Source: Pseudomonas sp. QTF5 (GTDB lineage Bacteria > Pseudomonadota > Gammaproteobacteria > Pseudomonadales > Pseudomonadaceae). Taken from it: a DNA stretch of 48,099 nucleotides. Positions 48,077 through 48,099 of this stretch are shown here, piece by piece. The notes beneath the pieces were generated by a model. It was not told the origin of the DNA. It saw only the letters and a program-made list of their open reading frames with translations, and made no database searches. Numbering within the stretch: the stretch's first letter is position 1; the number at the start of each line of letters is the position of its first letter. Where the stretch lies: positions 4,091-52,189 of the forward strand of contig NZ_AZRW02000045.1 of the NCBI RefSeq assembly GCF_000512695.2, given 5' to 3'. A program made the translations under genes and the position numbers.

Positions 48077-48099
48077 GCGCGCCTCGGTTGAGACGAAAG

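Overview
The window looks like a chromosomal segment of a Pseudomonas of the P. fluorescens group (inference). The grounds are gene content and order: a cox/cta cluster with its assembly genes, a divergent trpI-trpBA pair, split pntAA/pntAB/pntB, gcdR-gcdHG, DUF1127, DUF2388 and DUF1161 small genes. Many GC-rich palindromes of the type GTGGGAGCGGGCTTGCTCGCGAA lie between the genes. Nearly all of the window is ordinary core chromosome. No insertion sequence, phage, CRISPR array or tRNA was seen.

Layout. 1-5 kb: a large-subunit catalase (katE, minus strand) and the methionine importer metNIQ with a strong terminator. 5.1-13.8 kb: a minus-strand cluster for a caa3-type cytochrome c oxidase. In transcription order it holds coxB, coxA, ctaG, coxC, SURF1, a small membrane-anchored protein with a Sco-like CxxxC motif, ctaA (heme A), cyoE (heme O) and a Sco copper chaperone; one small two-helix membrane protein gene runs the other way. 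14.1-18.5 kb: an unknown cytosolic protein, a SulP transporter downstream of a beta-carbonic anhydrase, and a PA0069-type radical SAM protein. 18.8-25.7 kb: a small EF-hand/dockerin-like protein, a secreted tyrosine-phosphatase-like protein, two tandem M3 oligopeptidases (prlC and a paralog) separated by yheV, a gamma-carbonic-anhydrase-like protein and a HAD phosphatase. 25.8-31.1 kb: envelope and stress small genes: a lipoprotein metallopeptidase, two paralogous lipoproteins, two DUF1161 proteins, osmC, an LLM oxidoreductase with a three-arm leader, dodecin and a DUF883 protein.

31.1-34.1 kb: trpI divergent from trpBA, with a dyad that fits a TrpI site. 34.2-38.0 kb: a CigR-like protein, then an envelope group of three secreted DUF2388 paralogs leading into a 653-residue secreted protein that joins an HExxH domain to a DUF4105-like cysteine domain. 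38.1-38.8 kb: two DUF1127 genes whose upstream regions share a 13-base motif. 39.1-43.7 kb: a succinate/acetate CoA-transferase and the proton-translocating transhydrogenase. 44.1-47.6 kb: the glutarate catabolic genes gcdH and gcdG with their LysR regulator. The last 500 bases carry three sigma-70-type promoters with GC-rich discriminators, typical of a ribosomal RNA operon that should begin just beyond the window.

The observations most worth follow-up are the Sco-like orphan in the oxidase cluster, the DUF2388/HExxH-DUF4105 envelope group, two leaders with mutually exclusive hairpins (before the LLM oxidoreductase and before the second M3 peptidase), and the shared operator-like motif at the DUF1127 genes. 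None of these was tested by computation; residue numbers and spacings were counted by hand.
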